From Sphaerisporangium fuscum (GTDB lineage Bacteria > Actinomycetota > Actinomycetes > Streptosporangiales > Streptosporangiaceae): 64,000 nt of DNA. The translations under genes were made by a program, and so were the position numbers. Within the stretch, counting starts at the first letter, position 1. Every line of letters starts with the position of its first letter. Below, piece by piece: positions 8,691 through 17,654 of this stretch. Under the pieces are notes generated by a model. That model had not been told where the DNA came from. It worked only from the letters and a program-made list of their open reading frames with translations, and searched no databases. The stretch spans positions 1 through 64,000 of the forward strand of contig NZ_JAHDTF010000014.1 in NCBI RefSeq assembly GCF_018531465.1. Direction: 5' to 3'.

Positions 8691-9581
8691 ATGAGCACGA
8701 TGGCGCAGGACCCGGGTTTCGCGCGGCAGATGTGGCACCAACTGGAGCCGGTGCACGCGCTGTTCTGGTACGCCCCGGAGGTGTTCGAGGAGGCGGCGGC
8801 CCTCGGCTACGCGGTGGACACCCGCTGGCCGAGCTACTTCGCCTGGCGTGCGGCGCCGCTCGGGGCGGCGAGCGCCGAGCAGGTGTCCTCCGCCTTCTAC
8901 AGCTTCAGCCCCCGGATGGTGCGCGAGCACGTGCCGGCGGCGTGGGACGTGGCCACCCCGGGCGAGGTGCTGGCCGGACGCCTGCGCGCGGCCGACCGCA
9001 TGTACCGGGCGGTCCTCGGTGACAGGATCGACGACCCCGGCCTGGGCGAGGCCGCCGCGCTGGCGAAGGAGGCGGCGCAGGCCGCCTCGAACGCCGGACG
9101 CCCCCTGGCCGCCGCCAACGCCGCCCTCCCCTGGCCCGACGAGCCGCACCTGGTGCTGTGGCAGGCCATCGGCGTCCTGCGCGAGCACCGAGGGGACGGC
9201 CACGTGGCCGCCCTGCTCACCGCGGGGCTCGACCCGTGCGAGGCGCTGGTGTCGTTCGCCGCGATCGGCGCCGCGCCGCCGGAGACGTTCGGCAGCCGAG
9301 GATGGGCCGGCGACGAGTGGACCGCCGCCCGGGACCGCCTCATCTCCCGCGGCCTGGTGAGCCCCGACGGCACCGCGACCTCACGGGGCCGCGCGCTGCG
9401 CGACACGGTCGAGCGCCTCACCGACGACCTGGCCTACGCCCCCTGGCAGGCACTCGGCCCCGACAAGGCCGAGCGCCTCACCAAGCTCACCATGCCGCTC
9501 CTGGTCGCGGCGCTGGAGTCAGGCCTCCTCCCCGCCACCAGCACGCTCGGCATCGGGAAGGTGGCCGCTCCCGCCCGCTGA
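8691..9581 (+). CDS. SCO6745-like family protein
   Basis: 296 residues with the N-terminal pattern MWHQLEPVHALFWYAPEVFE found in the SCO6745 group of actinobacterial proteins, plus a C-terminal winged-helix-like stretch (W..ARDRLISRGLVSPDGTAT). Their biochemical role is not established to my knowledge. The start is ATG 8691 (GGAAGG at 8682); ATG 8700 in the same frame is an alternative. Control by the promoter/operator at 8594-8622 suggests a single inducible gene. It converges with the ABC pair on the minus strand. Confidence 0.75.
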   Translation: MSTMAQDPGFARQMWHQLEPVHALFWYAPEVFEEAAALGYAVDTRWPSYFAWRAAPLGAASAEQVSSAFYSFSPRMVREHVPAAWDVATPGEVLAGRLRAADRMYRAVLGDRIDDPGLGEAAALAKEAAQAASNAGRPLAAANAALPWPDEPHLVLWQAIGVLREHRGDGHVAALLTAGLDPCEALVSFAAIGAAPPETFGSRGWAGDEWTAARDRLISRGLVSPDGTATSRGRALRDTVERLTDDLAYAPWQALGPDKAERLTKLTMPLLVAALESGLLPATSTLGIGKVAAPAR

Positions 9582-9601
9582 CATGGTCGCGGGCGGCGTC
9601 C

Positions 9602-11587
9602 TCACGTCGTGGTCTCGCCGTCCGCGGCCACCAGGGCCCCGCCGAACTGGGCGGAGTACAGCCGGTGGTACGCGCCCCCGACGGCGAGCAGCTCGTCGTG
9701 GGTGCCCTGCTCGACGATGCGCCCCGCCTCCATCACCAGGATGAGGTCCGCGTCACGGATGGTGGACAGGCGGTGGGCGATGACGAAGCTCGTGCGGTCG
9801 CTGCGCAGCGCGGCCATGGCGTGCTGCACCAGGACCTCGGTACGGGTGTCGACCGAGCTGGTGGCCTCGTCGAGGATGAGCAGGGACGGGTCGGCGAGGA
9901 AGGCCCGCGCGATGGTGATCAGCTGCTTCTCGCCGGCGCTGACGTTGTTCCCCTCCTCGTCGATCACGGTGTCGTAGCCGTCGGGCAGGGTGCGGACGAA
10001 CCGGTCGACGTACGTGGCACGCGCGGCGGCGACGATCTCCTCCTCCGTCGCGCCGGGGTTGCCGTAGGCGATGTTGTCGCGGATCGTGCCGCCGAACAGC
10101 CAGGTGTCCTGGAGCACCATGCCGATCTGCGAGCGCAGGTCGTCGCGGCGCATCGCCGTGACGTCGACGCCGTCGAGGGTGATCCGGCCGGCGTCCAGCT
10201 CGTAGAAGCGCATGATCAGGTTGACCAGCGTGGTCTTGCCGGCGCCGGTCGGGCCGACGATCGCGATGGTGTGCCCCGGCTCGGCCACCAGCGACAGGTC
10301 CTCGATGAGAGGCTGCTCGGGCTCGTACCGGAAGGACACGTCCTCGAACTCCACGCGGCCCCGCCGGTCCGCCGGCGGCACCGGCTCGGCCGGGTCCGGG
10401 TCCTGCTCCTGGGCGTCGAGCAGCTCGAAGACCCGCTCGGCCGACGCCACTCCCGACTGCAGCACGTTGGCCATGGAGGCCACCTGCGTCAACGGCTGGG
10501 TGAACTGCCGGGAGTACTGGATGAACGCCTGCACGTCCCCCAGGCTCATCGCGCCGGTCGCTACCCGCACGGCCCCGACGACGGCGATGGCGACGTAGTT
10601 GAGGTTCCCGACGAACATCATCGTCGGCATGATGATCCCGGAGATGAACTGGGCGCCGAAGCTCGCCTTGTAGAGCTGCTCGTTGCGCTCCTGGAAGACC
10701 TTCTCGACCTCCGGCCCCCGGCCGAACACCTTCACCAGTTCGTGGCCGGTGAACGCCTCCTCGATGTGGGCGTTCAGGGTGCCGGTGTGCGCCCACTGCG
10801 CGACGAACAGCTTCTGCGAGCGCTTGCCGATCTGCCCGGTGACGAACATCGTGACCGGGATGGTCACCAGGGCGATCAGCGCGAGCAGCGGCGAGATCAC
10901 GAACATCATCGCCAGCACGCCGACCACGGTCAGCAGCGAGGTCAGCAGCTGGCTCAGCGTCTGCTGCAGGGTCTGGGACACGTTGTCGATGTCGTTGGTG
11001 ACCCGGCTGAGGAGCTCACCGCGCGGCTGGCCGTCGAAGAACTTCAACGGGAGCCTGTTCAGCTTGTCCTCGACGTCCGCCCGCAGCCGGTACACCGTGC
11101 GCTGCGTCACGTCGTTGAGCAGGTAGCCCTGCAGCCACATGAAGGCGGACGCCAGGACGTACAGCGCCAGGACCCACCCAAGGACCGTGGCCAGCGCGCC
11201 GAAGTCGATGCCCTTGCCCGGGACGAGGTCCATCTTCGCGAGCATGTCGGCGAAGTTGCCGTGCCCCGAGGCGCGCGCGGCCTGGACCGCCTGCTCCTTG
11301 GTCGTCCCCGCCGGCAGGTGACCGCCGACGACGCCGCTGAAGATCAGGTCGGTGGCGCGGCCCAGGATCTTCGGCCCGATGACGGACAGCACCACGCTGG
11401 TCACGGCCAGCGCGATCACGGCGAGGAGCCGCGGGCGTTCGGGGCTGAGCCGCCCCAGCAGGCGCCGCGTGGAGGGGCCGAAGTTCATCGACTTCTCGTG
11501 GGGCACCCCGCCGCCGAAGGGCCCGAAACCGCCGCCCCCGGCGGGCGGCCGCCGCGGTGTCGCAGGTGCCGTGGGCCGCTCGCTCAT
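9602..11587 (-). CDS. ABC exporter half-transporter, subunit 2 of a heterodimer
   Basis: 661 residues: a Gly/Pro-rich cytoplasmic N-terminus (1-30), a six-helix type I exporter membrane domain, then an ATPase domain with Walker A GPTGAGKTT, signature-position NVSAGEKQ in place of LSGGQ, and Walker B LLILDEATSS with the catalytic Glu. The start ATG 11587 overlaps the upstream TGA by 4 bp, so the two subunits are translationally coupled. The altered signature here combined with the Asp-for-Glu change in the partner predicts one dead and one working ATP site, as in TM287/288-type exporters. The substrate (drug or lipid) cannot be read from sequence. Confidence 0.92.
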   Translation of the reverse strand: MSERPTAPATPRRPPAGGGGFGPFGGGVPHEKSMNFGPSTRRLLGRLSPERPRLLAVIALAVTSVVLSVIGPKILGRATDLIFSGVVGGHLPAGTTKEQAVQAARASGHGNFADMLAKMDLVPGKGIDFGALATVLGWVLALYVLASAFMWLQGYLLNDVTQRTVYRLRADVEDKLNRLPLKFFDGQPRGELLSRVTNDIDNVSQTLQQTLSQLLTSLLTVVGVLAMMFVISPLLALIALVTIPVTMFVTGQIGKRSQKLFVAQWAHTGTLNAHIEEAFTGHELVKVFGRGPEVEKVFQERNEQLYKASFGAQFISGIIMPTMMFVGNLNYVAIAVVGAVRVATGAMSLGDVQAFIQYSRQFTQPLTQVASMANVLQSGVASAERVFELLDAQEQDPDPAEPVPPADRRGRVEFEDVSFRYEPEQPLIEDLSLVAEPGHTIAIVGPTGAGKTTLVNLIMRFYELDAGRITLDGVDVTAMRRDDLRSQIGMVLQDTWLFGGTIRDNIAYGNPGATEEEIVAAARATYVDRFVRTLPDGYDTVIDEEGNNVSAGEKQLITIARAFLADPSLLILDEATSSVDTRTEVLVQHAMAALRSDRTSFVIAHRLSTIRDADLILVMEAGRIVEQGTHDELLAVGGAYHRLYSAQFGGALVAADGETTT

Positions 11588-13317
11588 ACCGCACTCCCCG
11601 CGGTCAGTTGGGACTCGACGATCTCGACGTAGGTCGGGCAGGTGTCGAGCAGTTGGTCGTGGGTGCCGAGTCCGACGATCTTCCCGTCGTCCAGCACGAT
11701 GATCTGGTCGGCCTCGGCCACGGTGGAGACGCGCTGCCCGACGATGACGACGGCGGCCTCGGCGGTGTGCTCGCGAAGGGCGGCGCGCAACCGCGCGTCG
11801 GTGGTCAGGTCGAGCGCCGAGAACGAGTCGTCGAACAGGTAGATCTCGGGTCTGGCGACCAGCGCCCGGGCGATCGAGAGCCGCTGCCGCTGCCCGCCGG
11901 AGACGTTCGTGCCGCCCTGCGCGATGGGCGCGTCCAGGCCTTCGGGCATCGCCTCGACGAAGTCGCGGGCCTGGGCGACCTCCAGCGCCTCCCACAGCTC
12001 CTCGTCGGTGGCGTGCGGGTTGCCGTACCGCAGGTTGCTCGCGACGGTGCCGCTGAACAGGTACGGCTTCTGCGGCACCAGGCCGATGCGCGTCCAGAGG
12101 ATCTGCGGGTCGAGCTCGCGGACGTCGACGCCGTCCACCGACACGCTGCCGGAGGTGGCGTCGAACAGCCTCGGCACCAGGGAGACCAGGGTGGTCTTGC
12201 CCGACCCGGTGCTGCCGATGATGGCCGTGGTCTCGCCGGGGCGGACGCGGAACGAGATGCCCGACAGCACCGGCGCAGCCGCGCCCGGGTAGCGGAACTC
12301 GACGTCCCGCATCTCCAGCTCGCCCCTGCGGTCCACCTGCCGTACCGGCTCCTCGGGCGGGCGCACCGACGACTCGGTGTCGAGCACCTCGCCGATCCGC
12401 TCGGCGCAGACGGCGGCGCGCGGGACCATCATCGAGATGAAGGTGGCCATCATCATCGACATGAGGATCTGCAGCAGGTACATCAGGAACGCGGTCAGGG
12501 CGCCCACCTGCATCTCGCCGCTGTCCACCCGGGCCGCGCCGAACCACAGCACGGCGACGCTGGAGGCGTTGAAGATCAACATGACGGTGGGGAAGATGAG
12601 CGCGGTCAGCCGTCCGACGCGCAGCGCCGTGGCGGTCAGATCGTCGTTCGCCTTGGCGAACCGGCGGGTCTCCTCACGCTCGCGGACGAACGCCCGCACG
12701 ACGCGGATGCCGGTGAGCTGCTCGCGCAGCACTCGGTTGACCTCGTCGATGCGGGTCTGCATGGCGCGGAACTGCGGCACCATCCGCGAGACGATCAGGC
12801 CGATCGAGATCAGCAGCACCGGGACGCAGACGAGCATCAGCCACGACAGGCCGAGGTCCTGACGCAGCGCCATGATGATGCCGCCGAAGCCCATGATCGG
12901 CGCGGCGACCAGCATCGTGCAGGTCATCACCACGAGCATCTGGACCTGCTGCACGTCGTTGGTGTTGCGGGTGATCAGCGAGGGCGCTCCGAAGTGGGAG
13001 ACCTCCCGTGTGGAGAAGCCGCTGACCCGATGGAAGATCGCCGACCGGACGTCCCGCCCGAACCCGGCCGCCACCTTGGCCCCGTAGTAGACCGCCGCGA
13101 TCGAGCAGGCGATCTGCACTAGGGACACGGCGAGCATCCAGGCACCGGTGCGCAGGATGTAACCGGTGTCGCCGGCGGCCACGCCCTGGTCGATGATGTC
13201 GGCGTTCAGGCTCGGCAGGTACAGCGACGCGATGGTGCCGACCAGCTGGAACGCCACCACGGCGGTGAGCGCGGCGGTGTAGGGACGCAGGTGGGCACGG
13301 AGCAGGCGACTCAGCAT
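11584..13317 (-). CDS. ABC exporter half-transporter, subunit 1 of a heterodimer
   Basis: 577 residues: N-terminal six-helix membrane domain (about 15-310), then ATPase with Walker A GSTGSGKTT, canonical signature NVSGGQRQR and Walker B IYLFDDSFSALD, where the usual catalytic Glu is Asp. That substitution is characteristic of the degenerate-site subunit of heterodimeric exporters. The start is ATG 13317 with a GGAG about 8 bp upstream. It is the first gene of a two-gene operon; the second gene overlaps its stop. Three AGATCAC boxes lie upstream. Confidence 0.92.
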   Translation of the reverse strand: MLSRLLRAHLRPYTAALTAVVAFQLVGTIASLYLPSLNADIIDQGVAAGDTGYILRTGAWMLAVSLVQIACSIAAVYYGAKVAAGFGRDVRSAIFHRVSGFSTREVSHFGAPSLITRNTNDVQQVQMLVVMTCTMLVAAPIMGFGGIIMALRQDLGLSWLMLVCVPVLLISIGLIVSRMVPQFRAMQTRIDEVNRVLREQLTGIRVVRAFVREREETRRFAKANDDLTATALRVGRLTALIFPTVMLIFNASSVAVLWFGAARVDSGEMQVGALTAFLMYLLQILMSMMMATFISMMVPRAAVCAERIGEVLDTESSVRPPEEPVRQVDRRGELEMRDVEFRYPGAAAPVLSGISFRVRPGETTAIIGSTGSGKTTLVSLVPRLFDATSGSVSVDGVDVRELDPQILWTRIGLVPQKPYLFSGTVASNLRYGNPHATDEELWEALEVAQARDFVEAMPEGLDAPIAQGGTNVSGGQRQRLSIARALVARPEIYLFDDSFSALDLTTDARLRAALREHTAEAAVVIVGQRVSTVAEADQIIVLDDGKIVGLGTHDQLLDTCPTYVEIVESQLTAGSAV

Positions 13318-13350
13318 GGGCCGGCTCCGGCGAGGGATTCACAGGGGGAG

Positions 13351-13388
13351 ATCACACAGATCACGCTATAGGAGCAGGTAGATCACTT
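13351..13388 (-). promoter_or_regulatory. Three AGATCAC direct repeats upstream of the ABC exporter operon
   Basis: AGATCAC occurs at 13351-13357, 13360-13366 and 13382-13388 (GTGATCT on the transcribed strand). The copies flank a TATAG that could be the minus-strand -10 near 13368-13373. No good -35 is visible. The clustering close to the start of the first gene suggests an operator for an unlinked regulator. Confidence 0.45.
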
Positions 13389-13554
13389 ACGCCTGGTTTT
13401 CGCTCGGCGAAATGGGCCTACTCCGGGCGTCAGGCGAAAGCCATGACAGACCGGTTGATCGGCCCCATAAGGCACCGAACTGGCCGACGACTTCACCCAC
13501 GGGGCTCACCGGAGGAGCACTGCCGCCCGGCAAGCAGCCGGGGAACTGAGGCTG

Positions 13555-14175
13555 TCAGGTCAGCGTGAACGTCCCGTGCGCCGTGTCGAGTTCGGCGTGC
13601 AGGGCCGGCCGTTCGCCCGCGCGTACGGGAACGGCGGCCCCCAGGACGGCCAGCGCCGTCCGGACGGTCTCCGGCTCCGGGTGGGTGATCTCCAGCGACC
13701 GCAACGGCACGACCGGCAGCCCGTCGGCAGGATGGGGAGCGTCGCCCCAGTCGATGAGGAACGGCAGCGGTCCGGTCCGCATCGGGGTCAGCCGCCAGGC
13801 GAGAACGGTGCCGTCCGGCCGGTGCCGCGACATGCCGGCGGGCCGCCCCGGATCGAATCCCGCCTCCCTGGCGCGCGCCGCTCGCTCGTCCAGCCGGCCG
13901 GGTTCGACGGCCAGCGCCCAGCCGACCAGCGCCGGCGCCTCGAGCCCGTCGATCCCGAACGGGCGCGGCCCGCTCGGAGCGGGCTGGTCCGGGTCGGGGC
14001 CGATGATCTCCAGGTACGCCCGGTGGCCGAGGCCGAGCAGGAAGTTGCGCGTCCCCCGCCCCGGGTGCGGACCGCCCTCGACCGGCTCCAGACCGGTCAG
14101 CGCGGCGATCCGCGACACCGCCGCCGGCAGGTCGGGGCTCGCGTAGACGAGGTGGTCCAGAGCTGGGTCGATCAC
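13555..14175 (-). CDS. VOC-superfamily (glyoxalase-like domain) protein
   Basis: 206 residues. The N-terminal LDHLVYASPDL and later NFLLGLG...YLEIIGPDPD are typical of the glyoxalase-like fold in which a metal-binding His begins the first beta-alpha unit. A second half (RSLEITHPEPE) repeats the topology. Members are lyases, dioxygenases or binding proteins; the substrate is not predictable. The start is GTG 14175 with GGAGG about 8 bp upstream. It is divergent from the oxidoreductase at 14325. Confidence 0.8.
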   Translation of the reverse strand: MIDPALDHLVYASPDLPAAVSRIAALTGLEPVEGGPHPGRGTRNFLLGLGHRAYLEIIGPDPDQPAPSGPRPFGIDGLEAPALVGWALAVEPGRLDERAARAREAGFDPGRPAGMSRHRPDGTVLAWRLTPMRTGPLPFLIDWGDAPHPADGLPVVPLRSLEITHPEPETVRTALAVLGAAVPVRAGERPALHAELDTAHGTFTLT

Positions 14176-14324
14176 CGTACATCCTCCACGGCCACAAGTG
14201 TCCCGGCCAGGCTACCTTTCCCGGCGCTCGCCGGAGGCCGGGGCGTACCGCCGGGCCTGACGGCACCCAGAAACCCTCCGGGAAAGTAGGAATAAGCACG
14301 ACCGGTGAGCTGGTTGTCGCGGGC

Positions 14325-15035
14325 ATGGCTACTCTCGGATTGATCGGCAGCGGGAACATCGGCGGCACGCTCGCCCGGCTGGCAGTCGCCGCCGGCCTGG
14401 ACGTCGTGCTGAGCAACTCCCGCGGGCCGCAGACGCTGACCTCGCTCGTCGAAGAACTCGGCCCGCGCGCCCGCGCCGCCACTCCGGCGGAGGCGGCGGC
14501 CGCCGGGGACTGGGTCGTGGTGACCGTCCCGCTGAAGGCCTACCGCCAGGTACCGGTGGAGCCGCTGGCCGGCAAGGTCGTCCTGGACACCGACAACTAC
14601 TATCCGCAGCGCGACGGGCAGATCCCGGAACTCGACACCGAACAGACCACCACCAGCGAGCTGCTGCAGCGGCACCTGCCGGATGCCAAGGTCGTCAAGG
14701 CGTTCAACAACATCTACTTCAAGCACCTGGCCGCCCTCGCCCGCCCGGCCGGCGCCCCCGACCGCACGGCGCTGCCGATCGCCGGTGACGACCCCGGCGC
14801 CAAGGCCGCCGCCACCGCGCTGCTGGACGCCCTCGGCTTCGACGCCGTCGACGCCGGAGCGCTGGCCGAGGGGTGGCGCTTCCAGCGCGACACTCCCGCC
14901 TACGCGGTGCCCTACGCCAAGAACCCGCAGGGCACCGGCATCGCCGGCGACGATCCGGGCGTCCCCGCCGATGCCGGCACCATCCGCGCCGCCCTGGCCG
15001 CCGCCCGGCGCTACCGCGACATCGCGCAGGACTGA
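14325..15035 (+). CDS. NADPH:F420 oxidoreductase-type NAD(P)-binding protein
   Basis: 236 residues with an N-terminal Rossmann motif GLIGSGNIGGTLARLAVAAG (about 5-24), then VVLSNSRGP, DNYYPQRDG and VKAFNNIY, the signature of the F420-dependent NADP oxidoreductase family. Members bind NADP and often reduce F420 or other acceptors. Here either an F420-linked or a general NADP-dependent role is possible. The start is ATG 14325. The gene ends 16 bp before an intrinsic terminator, so it is probably monocistronic. Confidence 0.85.
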   Translation: MATLGLIGSGNIGGTLARLAVAAGLDVVLSNSRGPQTLTSLVEELGPRARAATPAEAAAAGDWVVVTVPLKAYRQVPVEPLAGKVVLDTDNYYPQRDGQIPELDTEQTTTSELLQRHLPDAKVVKAFNNIYFKHLAALARPAGAPDRTALPIAGDDPGAKAAATALLDALGFDAVDAGALAEGWRFQRDTPAYAVPYAKNPQGTGIAGDDPGVPADAGTIRAALAAARRYRDIAQD

Positions 15036-15051
15036 CACTCCCGGACACAGG

Positions 15052-15084
15052 AAAGAGGGGCGCCCGACGGGCGGCCCCTCTTTT
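15052..15084 (+). terminator. Intrinsic terminator after the oxidoreductase
   Basis: AAAGAGGGGC pairs with GCCCCTCTTT around an inner CGCCC/GGGCG stem and GAC loop, followed by TTTT. It is the clearest intrinsic terminator in the window and separates the oxidoreductase from the next operon. Confidence 0.9.
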
Positions 15085-15142
15085 CGTTTCGGACCAGCTC
15101 AGCCCCCCTGGCACACGGCACGGCGGCGCTTCGGCGTCTGCG

Positions 15143-15206
15143 TGACGCCAAATGACGCCATCGGATGGAGTTGCCTAGACGCCATGATGACGTCATAGTG
15201 GCGTCA
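15143..15206 (+). promoter_or_regulatory. Leaderless promoter with an array of TGACGCCA boxes
   Basis: TGACGCCA stands at 15143-15150 and 15153-15160 (10-bp period). GACGCCA follows at 15178-15184, the palindrome ATGACGTCAT at 15187-15196, and inverted TGGCGTCA at 15199-15206, touching the start codon. TTGCCT (15171-15176), a 17-bp spacer and CATAGT (15194-15199) form a promoter whose start would fall on the A of ATG 15206. This fits a leaderless mRNA autoregulated by the ribbon-helix-helix protein it encodes. Confidence 0.75.
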
Positions 15207-15736
15207 TGGACCTAGCGCCGTATGTCGATCACCTCCGCCGCGAGCTCGCGGTCGCCGCCGGGGCGGGCGGCGAGGAAGCCCGCGCGCTGGCCGAGCGTCT
15301 CGCCGCGGCGCTCGAGCCGGCCGCCCGGCTCGCCCTGCTGGAGGCCCTGTCCGCCGCCGCGGACGAGATCACCCGCGACCTCGCGCCGGGCTCGGTCGAG
15401 GTGCGCCTGCGCGGCCGCGACCCCGATTTCGTCGTGACGCCGCCGCCGACCGGCCGGCCTTTGGCGGAGGAGGGCGAGACCGGACCGGCCGAGAGACCAC
15501 CTGCCCCGCCGCCGCCTTCGGACGCCGACGACGGCGGGACGTCCCGCATCTCGCTCCGCGTGCCCGACCACCTCAAGCCGCGCATCGAGGAGGCGGCCGG
15601 CCGGGACGGGCTCTCGGTCAACGCCTGGCTGGTCCGCGCCGTCTCGGCCGCGCTCGACCCCGGCGACGGCGGCCGCCGTTCCGGCCCGCGCACGGCCCAG
15701 CAGACCGGCAGGCGCTACAGCGGCTGGGTGCGCTGA
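15206..15736 (+). CDS. Ribbon-helix-helix (HicB/Arc-like) regulator
   Basis: 176 residues. The N-terminal half is alanine-rich and helical, then a Pro-rich linker leads to a C-terminal ribbon-helix-helix domain (about 112-150): ISLRVPDHLKPRIEEAAG and LSVNAWLVRAVSAAL, with strand, helix, turn and helix as in HicB antitoxins. No HicA toxin is present, so it is more likely a transcription factor. ATG 15206 has no Shine-Dalgarno and sits at the predicted transcript start. Its TGA overlaps the next reading frame. It heads the DUF4097-ABC operon and probably represses it through the TGACGCCA array. Confidence 0.85.
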   Translation: MDLAPYVDHLRRELAVAAGAGGEEARALAERLAAALEPAARLALLEALSAAADEITRDLAPGSVEVRLRGRDPDFVVTPPPTGRPLAEEGETGPAERPPAPPPPSDADDGGTSRISLRVPDHLKPRIEEAAGRDGLSVNAWLVRAVSAALDPGDGGRRSGPRTAQQTGRRYSGWVR

Positions 15737-15765
15737 TGACCACGTCGACCCATGAGGGGGCCGCA

Positions 15766-16671
15766 ATGCAGACGTTCGCCACCCCGGAACCCATCCTCGC
15801 CGTCGTCGACATGGCGACCGCCGTCGTCCGGATCAACGCGAGCGACCGCACCGACACCGTCGTCGAGGTCCGCCCGAGCGACGAGTTCAACGACGCCGAC
15901 GTGCGCGCCGCCGAGAACACCCAGGTCGCGTACGAGGGCGGCAGGCTCCTGGTGCGGACGGTCCAGGAGCGCGACGCCTCGGGCTCCGGCTGGGGCCTCT
16001 CGCTGGACAAGCTGGTGGGATCGCCCGCGAGCTGGGCGCGCTCGCTGCTGTTCGGCGGGGGCTCGGTCGACGTGACGATCGAGCTGCCGGCGGACTCCCG
16101 CGTCGAAGCCAAGACCTCCGGCGGCCTCCGCTGCCGCGGCCCGCTCGGCGAGGTGCGCTTCACCACCTCCTACGGCGACATCCAGATCGAGGAGGCCGGC
16201 CGGCTGCGGTTGACCACCACCCACGGCGACATCTCGATCACCCGCTCGGCCGGGCACGCCGAGGTCACCACGACCAACGGCGAGATCCGCATCGGCGAGA
16301 TCGACGGCACAGCCGTGATCAAGACCTCGCACGGCGACGTCCGCCTCGGACAGGTGACCGGCGAGCTGCGGTTGCACTCCGCCTACGGCGACAGCACCGT
16401 CGACCGCGCCCTGGCCGGCGTCGCCGCCAGGACCGCGTACGGCAGCGTGCGGATCGGCGAGGTCCGGGCCGGATCGGTCGTCCTGGAGACCACCGGCGGC
16501 GGGCTGGAGCTCGGCATCCGGGAGGGCACCGCCGCCTGGCTGGACGTGAGCTCGACGTACGGCACCGTGGACGTCTCCCTGGACCCCAGCGACGGCCCCG
16601 GGCAGACCGACCAGGTCGTCGAGGTCCGCGCGCACACCGCCTACGGCGACATCGTCATCCATCGTTCCTGA
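15766..16671 (+). CDS. DUF4097-family beta-repeat protein
   Basis: 301 residues from ATG 15766, which has GAGGGGG five bases upstream; an in-frame ATG at 15736 would add ten residues and overlap the regulator stop (TGATG). The centre and C-terminus are repeated units of about 20 residues (TTTHGDISI, TTNGEIRIGEI, TSHGDVRLGQV, SAYGDSTV), the right-handed beta-helix/roll typical of DUF4097 proteins. There is no signal peptide. Function is unknown; in this operon context it may be a scaffold acting with the ABC exporter in an envelope response. Confidence 0.85.
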   Translation: MQTFATPEPILAVVDMATAVVRINASDRTDTVVEVRPSDEFNDADVRAAENTQVAYEGGRLLVRTVQERDASGSGWGLSLDKLVGSPASWARSLLFGGGSVDVTIELPADSRVEAKTSGGLRCRGPLGEVRFTTSYGDIQIEEAGRLRLTTTHGDISITRSAGHAEVTTTNGEIRIGEIDGTAVIKTSHGDVRLGQVTGELRLHSAYGDSTVDRALAGVAARTAYGSVRIGEVRAGSVVLETTGGGLELGIREGTAAWLDVSSTYGTVDVSLDPSDGPGQTDQVVEVRAHTAYGDIVIHRS

Positions 16672-16688
16672 CGGACAAGGAGCTTCTC

Positions 16689-17654
16689 ATGCCAGACGCG
16701 ATCGTGGCCGAGGGCCTGGTCAAGAAGTACGGCGACGTGGTGGCCCTCGACGGGATGGAGCTGAGCGTCCCCGAGGGCACGGTGTTCGGGCTGCTCGGCC
16801 CGAACGGCGCCGGCAAGACCACCACCGTGCGGATCCTGACCACCCTGCTGAGACCGGACGCCGGTCACGCCACGGTGGCCGGCTTCGACGTCGTGCGCGA
16901 CGCGAGCCGGCTACGCGCCCACATCGGCGTCTCCGGCCAGTACGCCGCGGTGGACGACCACCTCACCGGCGCCGAGAACCTGGAAATGGTCGGCCGTCTC
17001 CACCACCTCGGCGCGAGACGCAGCAGGCAGCGCGCCCGCGAACTGCTGGAGCGCTTCGACCTCACGGAGGCGGGCGACCGTCCGGTGGGAGGCTACTCCG
17101 GCGGTATGCGGCGCCGTCTCGACCTGGCCGGCGCGCTTGTGGCCGATCCGGCGGTGTTGTTCCTCGACGAGCCCACGACCGGCCTCGACCCGCGGGCCCG
17201 GGCGACCCTGTGGGACGTCGTCTCCGAGCTCGTCGCGGCGGGCACGACGGTGCTGCTCACCACGCAGTACATGGAGGAGGCCGACCGGCTCGCCCACCGC
17301 GTCGCGGTGGTCGACCACGGTCACGTGATCGCGCTCGGCACCGCCGACGAGCTGAAGACCCAGGTCGGCGGCGACAGGATCGAGCTGTCGGTGACGAGCG
17401 CGGCCGACCTGGAGGCCACCCGGCGCACGCTGGCGCCGCTGGCCGTCGGAGACGTGCGGACCGACGGCGCCGCCCTCCAGGTGACGGTTCCGGTCAGCGG
17501 CGGCGCGGCCGCGCTGACCACGGCGCTCGGCCTCCTGTCCGCCGAGCGGATCGCCGTACGCGACGCCGGACTGCGCCGGCCGACCCTGGACGACGTGTTC
17601 TTGACCCTCACGGGGCACGAGACCGACGAGAAGATCAAGGAGCCTGTCCGATGA
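16689..17654 (+). CDS. Drr-type ABC exporter ATP-binding subunit
   Basis: 321 residues. Walker A GPNGAGKTT (about 37-45), Q-loop region SGQYAAVDDHLTG, signature YSGGMRRRL and Walker B VLFLDEPTTGLD are all intact. The C-terminal extension ends ...LDDVFLTLTGHE, typical of DrrA-type drug or lipid exporters. AAGGAG precedes ATG 16689. Its TGA overlaps the permease ATG by 4 bp, so both subunits are made together. It lies third in the operon controlled by the ribbon-helix-helix gene. Confidence 0.93.
   Translation: MPDAIVAEGLVKKYGDVVALDGMELSVPEGTVFGLLGPNGAGKTTTVRILTTLLRPDAGHATVAGFDVVRDASRLRAHIGVSGQYAAVDDHLTGAENLEMVGRLHHLGARRSRQRARELLERFDLTEAGDRPVGGYSGGMRRRLDLAGALVADPAVLFLDEPTTGLDPRARATLWDVVSELVAAGTTVLLTTQYMEEADRLAHRVAVVDHGHVIALGTADELKTQVGGDRIELSVTSAADLEATRRTLAPLAVGDVRTDGAALQVTVPVSGGAAALTTALGLLSAERIAVRDAGLRRPTLDDVFLTLTGHETDEKIKEPVR

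Noticed and set aside
9158..13122. Long plus-strand frames opposite the ABC exporter
   Set aside because: Asp/Val/Gly/His-rich, motif-free and overlapping two clearly real ABC genes over their whole length.
15206..15736. HicAB toxin-antitoxin pair
   Set aside because: Only the ribbon-helix-helix partner is present; the next gene is DUF4097, not a HicA toxin.
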